A DNA stretch of 64,000 bases from Pyrrhosoma nymphula (taxonomy: Eukaryota > Arthropoda > Insecta > Odonata > Coenagrionidae). Positions 12,882 through 23,959 of the stretch are shown piece after piece. Positions within the stretch are counted from its first letter, which is position 1, and every line of letters starts with the position of its first letter. The notes under the pieces were generated by a model. That model was not told the DNA's origin and did no database searches. It saw only the letters and a list, made by a program, of their open reading frames with translations. The stretch is taken from assembly GCA_963573305.1 (NCBI GenBank), contig OY754329.1, positions 136,077,422 through 136,141,421 on the forward strand. The letters are read 5' to 3'. The position numbers were made by a program, and so were the translations under genes.

Positions 12882-13193
12882 GCGATAGTGAGTTCTTCAC
12901 GGGATTTCCATCGAGTCAGGTGTCTGGCTGCTGCCGACGTTACGATGGCTAGCAATACCATCGTCCTCAGAGCGTTGATACCGGAACTTGTTTCGTTGTC
13001 GTCTGTATACTTGTTGCTCACGGGCACGTCATTTCTGTTTGTCGCATGACCGTAAGAAACAAGTATGCAACATGATCATGAAGCCAGTTCCGGCATCAAC
13101 GCCCCGGGGACGATTCCATTGCCAGCCGTCGAAAAGTCGGCAGCAGCCAAACACCTGACCCGGTGGAAATCCTGAGAAGAATTCACTGTCATC
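12882..13193. mobile_element. Large imperfect hairpin element
   Basis: The left side (gtcaggtgtctggctgctgc near 12914) is repeated inverted on the right (gcagcagccaaacacctgac near 13140). Matching continues outward to agttcttcac / agaagaattcact, and inward through gataccggaact / agttccggcatc. The arms are near 130-150 bp with perhaps a fifth of positions mismatched. This is an old foldback MITE, and it explains the mirror-image ORFs on the two strands. Confidence 0.75.
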
Positions 13194-14660
13194 ATACGCC
13201 GGGAAGTACCAGATCTTTCCTTGACGAAGTTTCAGACATGATATACGACCGTCGAAATCTACATTGGAGACGCGTCAGGACGATTGAAACGAGAGTTACA
13301 GAACCACCGCTGAGATCTTCGACTGGGTCAACTGCACTAGTCAGCAGTAGCTCAGCATTTTATACAGGAAAACCACTCCATTCACTGGAGTCCTTTTCGT
13401 TATTTTGTTATTTGAACCCAAACTCGAGTGGACGTAATTGCTGCGCCGACAGTAGATCCGTAACCACGCAACGACTCAACAACTCCGGGAGTCAGGTGCC
13501 GCGTAACGCATGGCTTTTCGCAAGATTACCCCCCAGAAATCCATAAGGAGTGTTCCACTTAAAAAACTGCGTCGATTTTTTTTCTGCATTAAGCGATGTG
13601 ATAGACCGCGCTTTCGTGAGAAGTGAAGGGTGCCGGGACCGAAGGGGGGTGTTTGTCAGGGGATGGGTGGTGGGTGGAAGTGCGGGGGATCGTCTTTGTG
13701 GATCTCTCCGAGCGCGTATGGCCAGCGAGCTCTCTCGAAGAGAGTGTCCCACTTGAAAAATGGGGCGGAAAAGAGCCCTTTTAATCGAGCAATGGAACAC
13801 ATGCCGAGACCGCAGTTGGCCGCCTCGATCGGTGGGTCTCTTTCTATAATATTTTTCCTCACTCCATGTAATCTTTCGAGTCTGTCTGTGCTTTCTTCGA
13901 CACGTATCGCATCAGTTCAAATGCTGTGCGAGGTTTTTTCTCCATTACATACATAAAGACCTCGACTTACGAACAGCTTAATGTACATACTTTGCGAGAT
14001 ACCAACTTTATTCATATTTCGTATTAGCCTCTGAAAACGAATTTCTCTCGATGAATGTCATGATTTTCTAATCCAGCGTATCACAAGCAACTTAATGCTA
14101 GTAAAAATATAGAAACATTTTCTCAAAGGAGCGCACTTCCAGCAACGCACGTGCAGTTTTAACTCTTCTGAGTATTTCTTAACCTGGGTTCATTCGAGGG
14201 AATTCGGTGTGTCTTGAGCCTTCGCGCGTGTTTGGCTTGAGTTGCATGAAACTATGGTGCAGGTGTTAATCCTATCATTCGAGAAACCTAATCGAAAAGG
14301 AATCGACAATGATGAGGTCGTCATGTCACAGCGTCAGCAAATGGCATTTACGATGACAAAATTTCGGCAACGCAACCTCGAAAGATACAGATTTTGTTAA
14401 AATGCTAGGATATCTCGAGACTGTGGCGTCACAATCTTCATATTATAACCGTTCAATAAATTATGGTTTCCCACTAATCTCAGAGGTAGGTCAAATTTTC
14501 CTATTCGTCATCAAAGTCCTTCGTATTTTTTCCCATATTATAAATTGGACTACAAGCGAGGAAACTTATGCTGTAAATCAAGTAAATAGATAAAATAAGA
14601 AGTGTACAGGAGAGTAAAGAGGAAAGGGCCATTTGCATCTCTATAAATAAAAGTAGAACC

Positions 14661-14862
14661 AGATGGATTGGACGCATTCGGAGGCACAATGAGTTTGTGC
14701 GGAATATAACTGAAGGAAAAATAGAGGGAAAGGTTCCAAGAGGAAGGGCAGGGGATAAATACAGACCAAATGAAGAGGAAAGCTCCTACGAAGAATTTCC
14801 AGGAAGTAAGGGAACTAGCATTAGATAGAGAAGGATGGAGGGCTGCAATCAAACAATCTTAG
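14661..14862 (+). pseudogene. LINE reverse-transcriptase C-terminal relic
   Basis: Translating from 14661 gives RWIGRIRRHNEFVRNITEGK, then IEGKVPRGRAGDKY. After a one-base frame change near 14760 it continues TDQMKRK and ends with ELALDREGWRAAIKQS before a stop at 14860-14862. The order W-I-G-[HR]-x-x-R-H, E-G-K-x-x-G-x-x-x-R-G-R, then L-A-x-D-R-x-x-W-R is the known C-terminal signature of RTE/Jockey-type non-LTR retrotransposon polyproteins. Only this tail is present, it is frameshifted, and nothing upstream reads as reverse transcriptase. It is a dead 5'-truncated copy. Confidence 0.8.
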
Positions 14863-15454
14863 GATTGAACCTACCGACCTGATTGAAAACTCATTCACCG
14901 ATGCCTATTGCGGTGTCATTCTACTCTAATTAGTAACATTGCACATTTTTGCTGAGCACCATGATTGGGATGGTTACTAGTGAAAGAGTGTTGGTAAACA
15001 AACCCGTTTCTGAATTGCTAAAGGATATTTTATCCCTCTTTATCTCTATATCTTTATGGCCGGAAAGAGGGAAAAAAATATTCGACACAAGTGTCCTTGA
15101 TAAGCTTATCCGATGAGATGTTATTTCATAACGGGTTGCGGCATTGTGCGAAAAAATCCGCTCGCATAACTTTCTCGACTTCTCACTCTTGGCCCACTTC
15201 GCGAAAACGCGACCGCGTGTGTAACCCGGGAAAACTTGAGAATTATAAAGCTGCGGAAGCTTATGAAATAATAGCAAAACATTTGCGGTTGATTCCCAGC
15301 AGCATATGAGCATGGCTTTTGAATCAATGAAATAATTACATTCTTACGAATCCTTGAGATTGCCATTTTAGGCGAACGCTCAAGAAAATTGGAGAATTGT
15401 GAATTGAAAATGATGAACTGTGTTCGCTATTGTTCAAATGCGTACACCTATTTC

Positions 15455-15545
15455 TAAATCTACATCTACAAAATACCCTGCTAGCCACCTCAGGGGTGTG
15501 TAGCAGGGGGTGAGAAAATCACCAACATGCATTACACTATACCCT
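15455..15545 (+). repeat. Dispersed repeat, TCTACATCTACA ... GAGCCACC type, short copy
   Basis: The sequence tctacatctacaaaatac, then cctgctagccacctcagg and gtgtgtagcagggggtga matches the copy at 57422-57480. From memory this opening is one of the most widespread dispersed repeats in insect genomes. Only the first 90 bp or so are clear here. Confidence 0.65.
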
Positions 15546-15827
15546 AAAGTTAGTGTAACTACGACTTATTATGCATTAGCATAAATCGCGAATGCTTGTG
15601 TATTAATTGTGTGTTAATGCTAAATGTATGGCAGTGTGTATTTAAAATGCTACATGCATCAACAATGAGTCTTTTCTTAATGTGTCTTAAACAAGATTTC
15701 TTTCTGCAGTCCATTAATCATAGCAGATTAGTTTTCATGAACCTACCTTCGGAAACTTTTTGCGCATATTTTTTAATGTTGAAGTGTGATCGGAATGACT
15801 ACCACGCTTATGATCCCTAACCTTACA

Positions 15828-15890
15828 ACATCATCTTCAAGTTGGGCTTGAAGATGATGTACATAGTAACATTGAAACTGGTCTCAATAA
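15828..15890 (+). repeat. Perfect hairpin with GAAAC motif, copy 3
   Basis: catcatcttcaag and cttgaagatgatg form a perfect 13-bp inverted repeat around a 5-base loop. The right arm runs on into tacatagtaacattgaaact and ggtctcaataaat. This fits the GATGATG, stem, GAAAC-tGGT pattern seen elsewhere in the window. Confidence 0.55.
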
Positions 15891-16730
15891 ATATTTAAAT
15901 TGTGGAAAACTGCAAGTGTTTTGCTTATGCCATCATGGAACTGTTCCATCACATTTACACGTGATTCTGTATTTTATAAATATGACATTCTTAGTCAGAG
16001 ATTGGGATCTTGTTACACAAGCGACGACGCAGTGCTACTTCCAGGAAAGACCATTCCTGCGACAGGAGGGTGCCTGTTGATACATCTGGCAAGTAATTAA
16101 AGCCTCTGTTCACCGGACTTATAAGATGAACTTAACCAACGGTGTTTTTCTTAAAAATGTAACATTGGTTTTGCTGGACAGCGTTTTAAATTCCCTTTCT
16201 TACGCAGTATTTTTATTTAGAGGAAATCGTTCAAATTATTAAGTCGGGGATAGCATTTCCTAGCTAACGGAAGCCCTCGCATTCTTTGAATCGAAAACTT
16301 CTCCCGTCACTCGAAGTTGCGTTCGACAGGAAACGAGCGCCGTAGTTGGGTTTGCTTGATGGTTGACTTTCGATCAAGGTCTGTAAAGAAACTTTTATGA
16401 ACCTTGGCTTTCGATAACCAGCCGTGGCAAAGTCTCTCCCGCTGCGCTGCGACTGCGTTCAAAATAATGAATTCTACTTTCCATCAATCACTTCCTTCGA
16501 ATCACTATGCCTCCACCTTTTAACCCTCAGTCTTGGGTGAACATTCTCGCGAGCTTTCCTGTGGGAATAGGTGGGTTAAATTCCAATGTGACTGAGAAAA
16601 AAGCATGTATTAAGTGTGGGAAAGCTCCTATTTCAAAGCGCCAGCTGTCAACGCACCCTTAAAACCTAAATTTACCTGTCAAGTGTAATTATTTCATATT
16701 TACTCCGCTTTAAAAGACAATATTTTCTCT

Positions 16731-17272
16731 TTAAGGTGGCTGGAGTGGTAATCGCGGGTCATTGGCTGCACATTTTACGCAATAATTTTTCAAGTCGAAA
16801 AAATATGAGGACCGAATTTCATCCGTATCTGCGGTGTAGCTCATCATGCATGCATGGAAATGATACCAGAATTACATTTTAAATTGTTGACTTAATTAAA
16901 GTATGTTATGAGTTGAGCTGTATATTGTTTTCGGTGCGGATTTCGAAATTTAGGTGAAAATTATATTTAAATGTTTTCTATTTTTTACTCGGTCTTAACC
17001 TTAATATATATATTATCAACCGTTATAATAATACGACTGTATTGTTTAGCATTTAGAAGAAAAGCTGTACGTGTGCAGTCGAATTATTACGAAATATATT
17101 CCATGTTCCATAAAGTTACGCGTTAACTTAACATAGCACTTCCAAATAAACGGAATTGGTAAAATGATTTTATTTTCACTTTTATCTATAAATGTCACTA
17201 ATTAGAACAACGTATGCTACGTTTCTTCATATTATGTAGTACGTACGCAAAAAGTAGCTCGAACCACCCTAG
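16731..17272. mobile_element. Possible TTAA-type inverted-repeat element
   Basis: The left end ttaaggtggctggagtgg and the reverse complement of the right end (ctagggtggttcgagc) are similar over about 16 bp. The length (about 540 bp) matches the other TTAAGG elements in this window. The right TTAA is mutated to ctag and the interior does not match the other families, so this is tentative. Confidence 0.4.
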
Positions 17273-17279
17273 ACAGTAA

Positions 17280-19235
17280 ACTTTATGTTCGAAACCCTGC
17301 GGAGAAAGCAACCTATATGTTATTGTGATAGCCACTAGCTATGATGTTGTTCATCTTGTACATGGCAAAGTATAAAAAAACATTGCCTTCAATTCAATGG
17401 GTGAGATTCAGCACGGGAGGTGCAATAATACTTCGTTATCGGGAGGCATCGCAGGAGCCGGAGGACATCGGCCGCGAAAATTTCAACGGGAGTTGTGGAA
17501 TGGGGACCTGAAGCAAAAAGGTTTTGGCGTGTTCCGTCAAGGGAAGCGAACGCAGAGAGAGAAATACATGGCTGTCAACTGAGTGAACGCAATCTCCTGT
17601 TCTTTTTTGTCCCCCTAGTATTCTTACCTCTACCATGGACTGCAGCGACTATTTTTTCCCTCGCGAAGAGCATCGAACAGGGTGTCAACCAATCAGGAAA
17701 AAACAGGAAAAGCGGGAACTACTAGGTGATTTACTCTATCGGGAAAGAAGCGGGAAAAGTGCGGTAATCATGCAGGTAGTTCATTGGGAATATTTTTGTT
17801 ATCGTCTGTGTTTCAAATGCTTTCAAGTTATTTCTTGTTTTGGCCTGGGAAAAGTGGGATATTTTTCATATCGGTCTACCCCTCCATTATCGTCGCGAAT
17901 TCGACATTTCTTTCGTATCGAGGCACGATATTGTAAACGGAGTAACGTCATGTGACCTCTTCATCCTACTTAAAGGGTTTTTAAGCGGGGAAGAACATGA
18001 GCACGTCTGTGGGAAAACTAGACGTTCCTCGCTGATAACTACTCAGGATTCTCCTCCTTTCTTGAGTCCATACTCCTTTCAGTTCTTCCGTCTCCTCCAG
18101 CGCCACCCTCCTCTTCAAATGTTTCTCTTCTCTTGTATTTCAACCCTTCTTCCTCCTTCCATCTCTCCTTTCACTTCCTCGGCCCTCAACGCTGCGCTAT
18201 TCCATACCCATCTGTCTTCGGGAAAGACGCTCGGAGATGTATACGTTTCCATGCGCGCAAGCGTTATTTTTCATATCCCGAGGGAGCAGATGTGTCTGCT
18301 CGTAAAAAATATGTATTTCCTTCAAAGCGAAAGGAAGTTTATATGGCACTAACTGTCCGACGTGCTCCGTGTGGGAGCCCCATTCATTCTTGATTGAGCG
18401 AAAGCAATGTTGAATGGTGGGACCAAGGTGTGTAAGTCGCGCTTCTCTTCTTGAGACCACCCCTTCGCCTTCACGAATCCTCACACCAGCGAAGAAATTT
18501 TCTTCTCATTAATATTTCTTTGGAACAGGTATGATTAATGAAAAATTCGAGAAAATCTCACTGCAGAATGCATGATTTTTTGTTCCAAATCTAGCTTTAG
18601 TTAATACAAAAGTGCTCCGTTCCTAATGACCTTAACTACAAGTAACCGTTCATGAGTAAACCCAATGCTCGGATCTTCCAAGTGATCAAATTCCTTTAAT
18701 TTTCCATCGTAAGTACAGGTAGCCATTAGTAATTGATCTGATGAAACTACTGCGAAATAGCCAGGTTATTCATGTGGGTAATGTAGAAAACCTCAGTAGA
18801 ACTGTCATTTTTTGCATGAGCTTTGTCATACAGTCATATAGATATGACAACAGTAGTGACATACAACAATACGCGATTTTATTACATTCATGCGAAAGAA
18901 AAGTTCCATAACCAGATATGTGTGGTCGTGTAGTATCATATTTCATCCCTTCCGTGTCCATTCTCGGTGATAAGTGTAGATGACCATGTCCGTTATGCTA
19001 ACGAAAATAAAGTTTTCTTCAAAATCACTGAATATTTTGATGGTATTTATAGCCCAATGTGTTTAGGATGTGAAAAAAGTGCTTTTGGTCACCTAGTACA
19101 AATCACGAGGCGCGAGGACCATTTTTTAGAATTTGGAATCGTTTAGGCAACTCCTGTTTGGGCAAAAAAAATAGTCAGCCACCGTTAAATAAAAAAAACT
19201 GATAGTGCTCTTATCATGCCGCCGTGGATACTCAA
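17280..19235. other. Gene-free stretch
   Basis: A 170-codon open frame (17840-18352, +) is the longest here but has no motif, no repeat structure and no convincing splice borders. It is rejected as a gene. Nothing else is supportable. Confidence 0.4.
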
Positions 19236-19237
19236 AA

Positions 19238-19315
19238 GGCCGCGGGGGTGAATCGAACCTCGAACATGGATGCTGTAAATGTCATTGTATCAAAGTCTTA
19301 GGTTGTGCGCTGCGA
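19238..19315 (-). mobile_element. tRNA-like SINE head, minus strand
   Basis: The plus strand reads gggggtgaatcgaacct, the complement of a B box (ggttcgattcacc), and an A-box-like region follows at tRNA spacing. The stems do not pair, so it is a decayed SINE head and not a tRNA gene. Confidence 0.45.
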
Positions 19316-20249
19316 TATGCTTAACTTGAGAAGTGGTAGTCTAAGTCGTCTTCTACTTGAAAAACGTAAGAATACCAGATTTTCAGGGTGACATGGAGAA
19401 TATTATTTTTATCCCAAACTATATGTCTCAAACTCATAGAAACGACAAAATAAGAGGGTAGATTGCCGTACAGATGGGTACAAAAATTCCTTCTTTTCAA
19501 TCATATTATTGACTTCAACAAAAACACAGTGAGACATCAAGACACTGCGTTGTCGTGCCATTAAATTTCGTCCCTTCCCACTACCAATTCCTTTTTCCTA
19601 TTCCCTCCCTCTCTCATGGCTGGTGTCCTAGCACCCTGTACCCCACGCCCCTGTGGTGGTTCGCAGGGTAGATGTGGTGACGATGACTGAGTAAAAAAAT
19701 TAGGAAACACAGTCGACCGGACCTCAGTATTCGAAGCATTTAAGGAAATAAATTACAGCTACAATTTTTTTATTCTCCTCTCATAACAGTCGCTGCTCCC
19801 TCCGGATATAAGATAGGTTTGATACGGAGGTTATCTCTTTAAATCAATTTCTGTGATTCACTGGAGCCTAAAGCCTGTCTCCTCTTCCCCATTTCACGCC
19901 TATTTGCGAAGGGACAGACGACTGCTGTCCCTTTCCTTTGGAAAGATACTTGCCGGGGGTAGGAATTAATCAGAATGCTTGACACACCGACTCCAGGCTC
20001 TTTGAAGCACGTCAATTTTTTTTTTAAATATACTGTTTCCTATCCCAAAGTGTGTCATTGTTCCCAAAGCTAAACTTGGAGAGAATATATTTGTCAGTGG
20101 TAATGATAATAGATAATGAATGTATCAAGAAGTAACTGCCAAAGGACTCGATATTCAGAGGCAAAGTCATTTTAAAAGGCTCTTTGAAGTCGGTCCTCCG
20201 TGCTGCGCTCGTAGATGAAGTCTCACGTTTGCATCTTTTCAAACCACAT

Positions 20250-20420
20250 CTGGGGCCCTATTCTATAGTGTTTAAGGGTTTTCGAGCCTTGAGAGTGACG
20301 AAATATTGACGCAGCAGCTTCGGGAAAAAACCCGATAGTGCGATTTAAAAATTGTGACATCACTTTCACGTCATTGTTTTGGTTCAACAATGTCGAGTCC
20401 TTTCTGAAATTAGGCCCCAG
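20250..20420. mobile_element. Small MITE with CTGGGGCC termini
   Basis: The left end ctggggccctat and the inverted right end attaggccccag enclose about 170 bp. No coding capacity. Similar GGGGCC-ended short elements are common in insect genomes. No target duplication could be fixed. Confidence 0.55.
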
Positions 20421-20429
20421 ACCCTTTCT

Positions 20430-23170
20430 CCAGAAGTGAAGGCTGCTGGCGTTTTCATAGCCGCTGTTTTCTGTTCCTTCCCGGTCACCTCATACCGAAC
20501 GTCCATTTTCCTATTGGGTATAATTCATCTCGTATGCAATCAACAAGCAATTATTTTTTCTTTTTGATAGAGCGTGTTGTTTTTCACGCTGTTGGCATAA
20601 ATACATGATTGTAATATGGCGCTGTTTATGAAGGCAAACCAAAAATATAGTAGACCCTGCATTGACTAATTGACATGCTTGTGGAGGAATTCTCCGAAAT
20701 AGCGTATGAGCACCGTAAAAATTAAGAATGTTGGCAATAAAATCACTTAACCTCTTATGATTAGTGACCGAAAAATTTATCTTAAGAATGGTGGAGGTTA
20801 AAAAACATAAATGAATATGTTTTCCAAGCGAGATATGCAAACAGTTTATGGAAACTGTTATTTAATTTAACGTTTTATTGTGTTGAGATCGTAAAACGTT
20901 TTTATTTGGTCTTAATGTATCTGCTTAAATATTGCGACAAAGTGTTTATTCAACTTAAATACTATTCTTTTTCCGTCATATTACCATAAACAATTTTATA
21001 CCGCAAACAACCTGTGGACCGCATCCGACCTCAATACCGTTTTTGGCCTTCCCTCTAGTGGGATGTGTTTGGACCGTTCGAGATAATTCCGATCAAGTAA
21101 CTAAGAAGCCACGTGGTACGATCACGAAGGGTTCAAGAATTAGCTATATCAAAACCATTCGTAAAAATCTCACGCACCATTTCCGATCTTTTTTTTTCAC
21201 CGGGTTATCGTCGATGGAGTCGAATATCTAGATTAGAGTCGCAATAATCAACACATCAGACGCTTTAGTTATCGAATGTTTCAAACACTAAAATCTCGAA
21301 GCTTTCGTTATCGTATCACGTGACTCCTTAGTTAAGTGATGTAAATTGTCTCGAGCGGTTCAAACCCACCGCTAATATTTTGTGTGTGTGTAGCAAACCA
21401 CCGGTGTGCTAATATTTCCGCATTGCTCCGCTCTGTTCTATAGTAAAGACGCTCACCCGGAGAGGTGCATTGGCCTCTCTTGCTCAGTTGCACCGCGATG
21501 CACAGTGGTGTATCGCGAGGTGATGTTGCCGCGGCGACTTCTGAAGGGAATTAAAAAAAATAAATGAAGTGCGGAAACCCGCATCGTCTCTTTCTCTCTC
21601 TCCTCGCACCCATTCACCACCGCCATCTCGCACTCGATTGTTTTTTTGCAATCTCTTCCCTGACGATTCGCAGATTCCTCCATTCATCCATTCCAATCCC
21701 ATTTCCCCATTCCTCCGCCCCTCTCTCCATTTATAACTATATTCTTTTTCTTAAGTTTTTTGTGTGGAGGTGAAGTCAAGTGCGGTGCGACTTCCTCCTT
21801 CCCTTAGCTACAACGATACACATCTTTCGTGCTTTATTTTTCCCATGAGTCCCAGTAGCAAAAGCATGAGGATTACAGTTTTTATCTCATAGCCAAAAGA
21901 TACCCTATTACAATATCACTCATGTCTGACATCGTCAGTGGCTTGCTCAAGTAGTGTGGTGTAGTGGTAGTGGAACACGGTAGTGGCAGTCGCCTTTGCG
22001 AAGCGCGACTTTAGGAAGGGAAAGACTCGCATGTAAGAGGTCGGCTAAGGAGTGAAGGAAAGACTAGAGCACATGGTAGTCCATGCTGCCAACATTACTG
22101 CATTTAAATTGAGCGGGCGGGAAAGTGTCAACAGTGCGTTTCACGGCAGCGCTTACGATCCAGAACAACGCTGTATCTAAAGACGCTGATCTTGTTTGCA
22201 AACCTTTTGGAGAAGCCAATTTAAACAATTGAATTAAGAGCCATAGAGAGCTAGAAAGTTTATGTCAAAAACAGATTGAGCATTTTGATGTTGACAACGA
22301 AGGTTTGCGACCTTGGGAATCCAGGAAATCGAATGCGGAGAGTACCTTACTCTAGACTTAGATTGCTTGAGAAATTCCGAACAGGTGCGTTTCAGTGTGA
22401 CACGGAGAATATCATTTTGACGACGGACTACATCTTAAGGGCGGACGGGAAAGATAAAATAAGAGAATATTACAAAATATAAAAGGAAAAATATAAAAAG
22501 ATAAAATAAAAGATATGCGGAGCCAGTTCGAAGGAAATGGAGTATTTCACTAAAAAAAAGGACATTCTGCGCAACTGCCGCCAAGTTTCGCGGTACTCTT
22601 CCGTTCTTGACTTGCATAGTCGTCGGACGATGTTATCGATTGATGCAAGTTCCACTTCTTAAAAGGAGACCACATGCGTGACGACGCCACATTTTTTCCT
22701 TCCTCTCACGCCAGCCGGACTTCTCTTAGTCAAGTTTAGGGTTCCCGTCTATTCGTCTCGCCTTAATAGGACAAACCTTTTGTCCATTTCGCCGCCGACA
22801 TCTGCTGGAAGACGCCGCCGTGCCCTTAATCGCCGCTTGACGTAATGCGCGAAAATTGTCTGACCTCCCCCCCCCTCCTTGTTACTACTTTTCATCTCAA
22901 TTCCTCGCCTTCCCAGCAAAAGGCACTTGTTGAGTTTTTAAAACTGTTGGGAAAAATTTATGACCTTATTTCACCCGTGAGTTTTGTTTTTAGGCAGATT
23001 TCGAAGAAAGAGTACCTATTGTAGTCGTTAGCATAGTGCGACTTCTGGAATATTTCTTTATAGTTTTTCGTTTCATGTTCAGTAGTCCCCAAAACCATCA
23101 CCAACTCAAAAGTTATATATACCAATATCACTTTTTATAGTCACGATAACTGTCGTAAGTTTGCACAAAT
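20430..23170. other. Gene-free stretch
   Basis: Contains a (TG)n run near 21383, a C9 tract near 22867 and several ORFs under 80 codons on both strands with no recognisable content. A tRNA-like stretch near 21960-22000 (gtagtggtagtgg) is too weak to call. Confidence 0.4.
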
Positions 23171-23173
23171 TAC

Positions 23174-23737
23174 TTAAGGAGGTTCCGCCGCGACTGTGTG
23201 AGTCAAAACAAATACTAAATTCCACATTTTTGTTTATTTGGTTTAAACATTTCTGGTTTCGATGATGACCTGCGTTGCCTATTGAAAACCAAAGTTAAGG
23301 TACAAAATATGCAGATTGTTCCTCGAATGTATTTTAAATGAGCACTTTTTTTCAGCCATAGGTGACGACTGCAACGCCATTTCTATGGAATTAATGCATT
23401 TTGACTTCAATCACGACAGTAATTCGCTAATAACTAAAATAATAATGTGGTGAGGTCCATATATTTTATTTTTATTCGTTTTCTTGGGAGTTTTTCCTTC
23501 TTAATCACAGTTTTTCGAGAAAATGGCATTTATATTATATGGAAAAATACTATTTTTGTACGTGTTTCTCCCGATTTCCCATTAAACACCATGTAATTTC
23601 TAGTTCGATTTGCGAGAAAAGTAATGTGGAAAGGTATCATTTTTCTGCTCATATCAGATAGTGGACAGGTTTTTCTATTAGTGGTTAGAATATGAATGGA
23701 ATGACATTTAAGTAATTTTCCGGTGGAACCACCTTAA
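23174..23737. mobile_element. TTAA-flanked inverted-repeat element, family P copy 1
   Basis: TTAA at 23174-23177 begins ttaaggaggttccgccg. The right end, reversed, reads ttaaggtggttccaccg with TTAA at 23734-23737, so the terminal repeats match at 14 of 17 positions. A second copy lies at 37558-38300, and shared inner phrases include gagtcaaaac, ttaatgcatttt and aaaatggcatttatatt. There is no ORF of note. TTAA target sites are the hallmark of the piggyBac superfamily, but the termini are not the usual CCC(T/A), so the driver transposase is uncertain. Confidence 0.75.
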
Positions 23738-23955
23738 GGCCGTTTTACACGATGAAAGATTTTGTACAAACGAGTGTACGTGAGACTGTACGTTTGTCTC
23801 AACGAAATTAGAACAGGTTCTATTTTCCGTTAAGGCATTGATACATTCGCACAAGCGTTCATACAATTTGCCGCTTTACACGATACATTTTGTATCATGC
23901 AAGAGTTCACGGAAGAGTTTGTACAAACATATGTACCATTTAAAACGGCCTTTAA
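23734..23955. mobile_element. Second TTAA-flanked MITE abutting the first
   Basis: It starts in the very TTAA that ends the previous element: ttaaggccgttttacacg. The right end, reversed, is ttaaaggccgttttaaatgg (TTAA at 23952-23955). Inside, ttgtacaaac and gtttgtacaaac lie in mirror positions, so inverted similarity extends beyond the ends. Length about 220 bp, non-coding. Confidence 0.7.
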
Positions 23956-23959
23956 AGAT

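Noticed and set aside
12882..13546. ORFs in the hairpin and in 13163-13546
   Set aside because: Explained by the inverted repeat and by moderate GC content.
17840..18352. 170-codon open frame, plus strand
   Set aside because: No motif, no repeat, no convincing start context or splice borders, and overlapping frames are open too; most likely chance.
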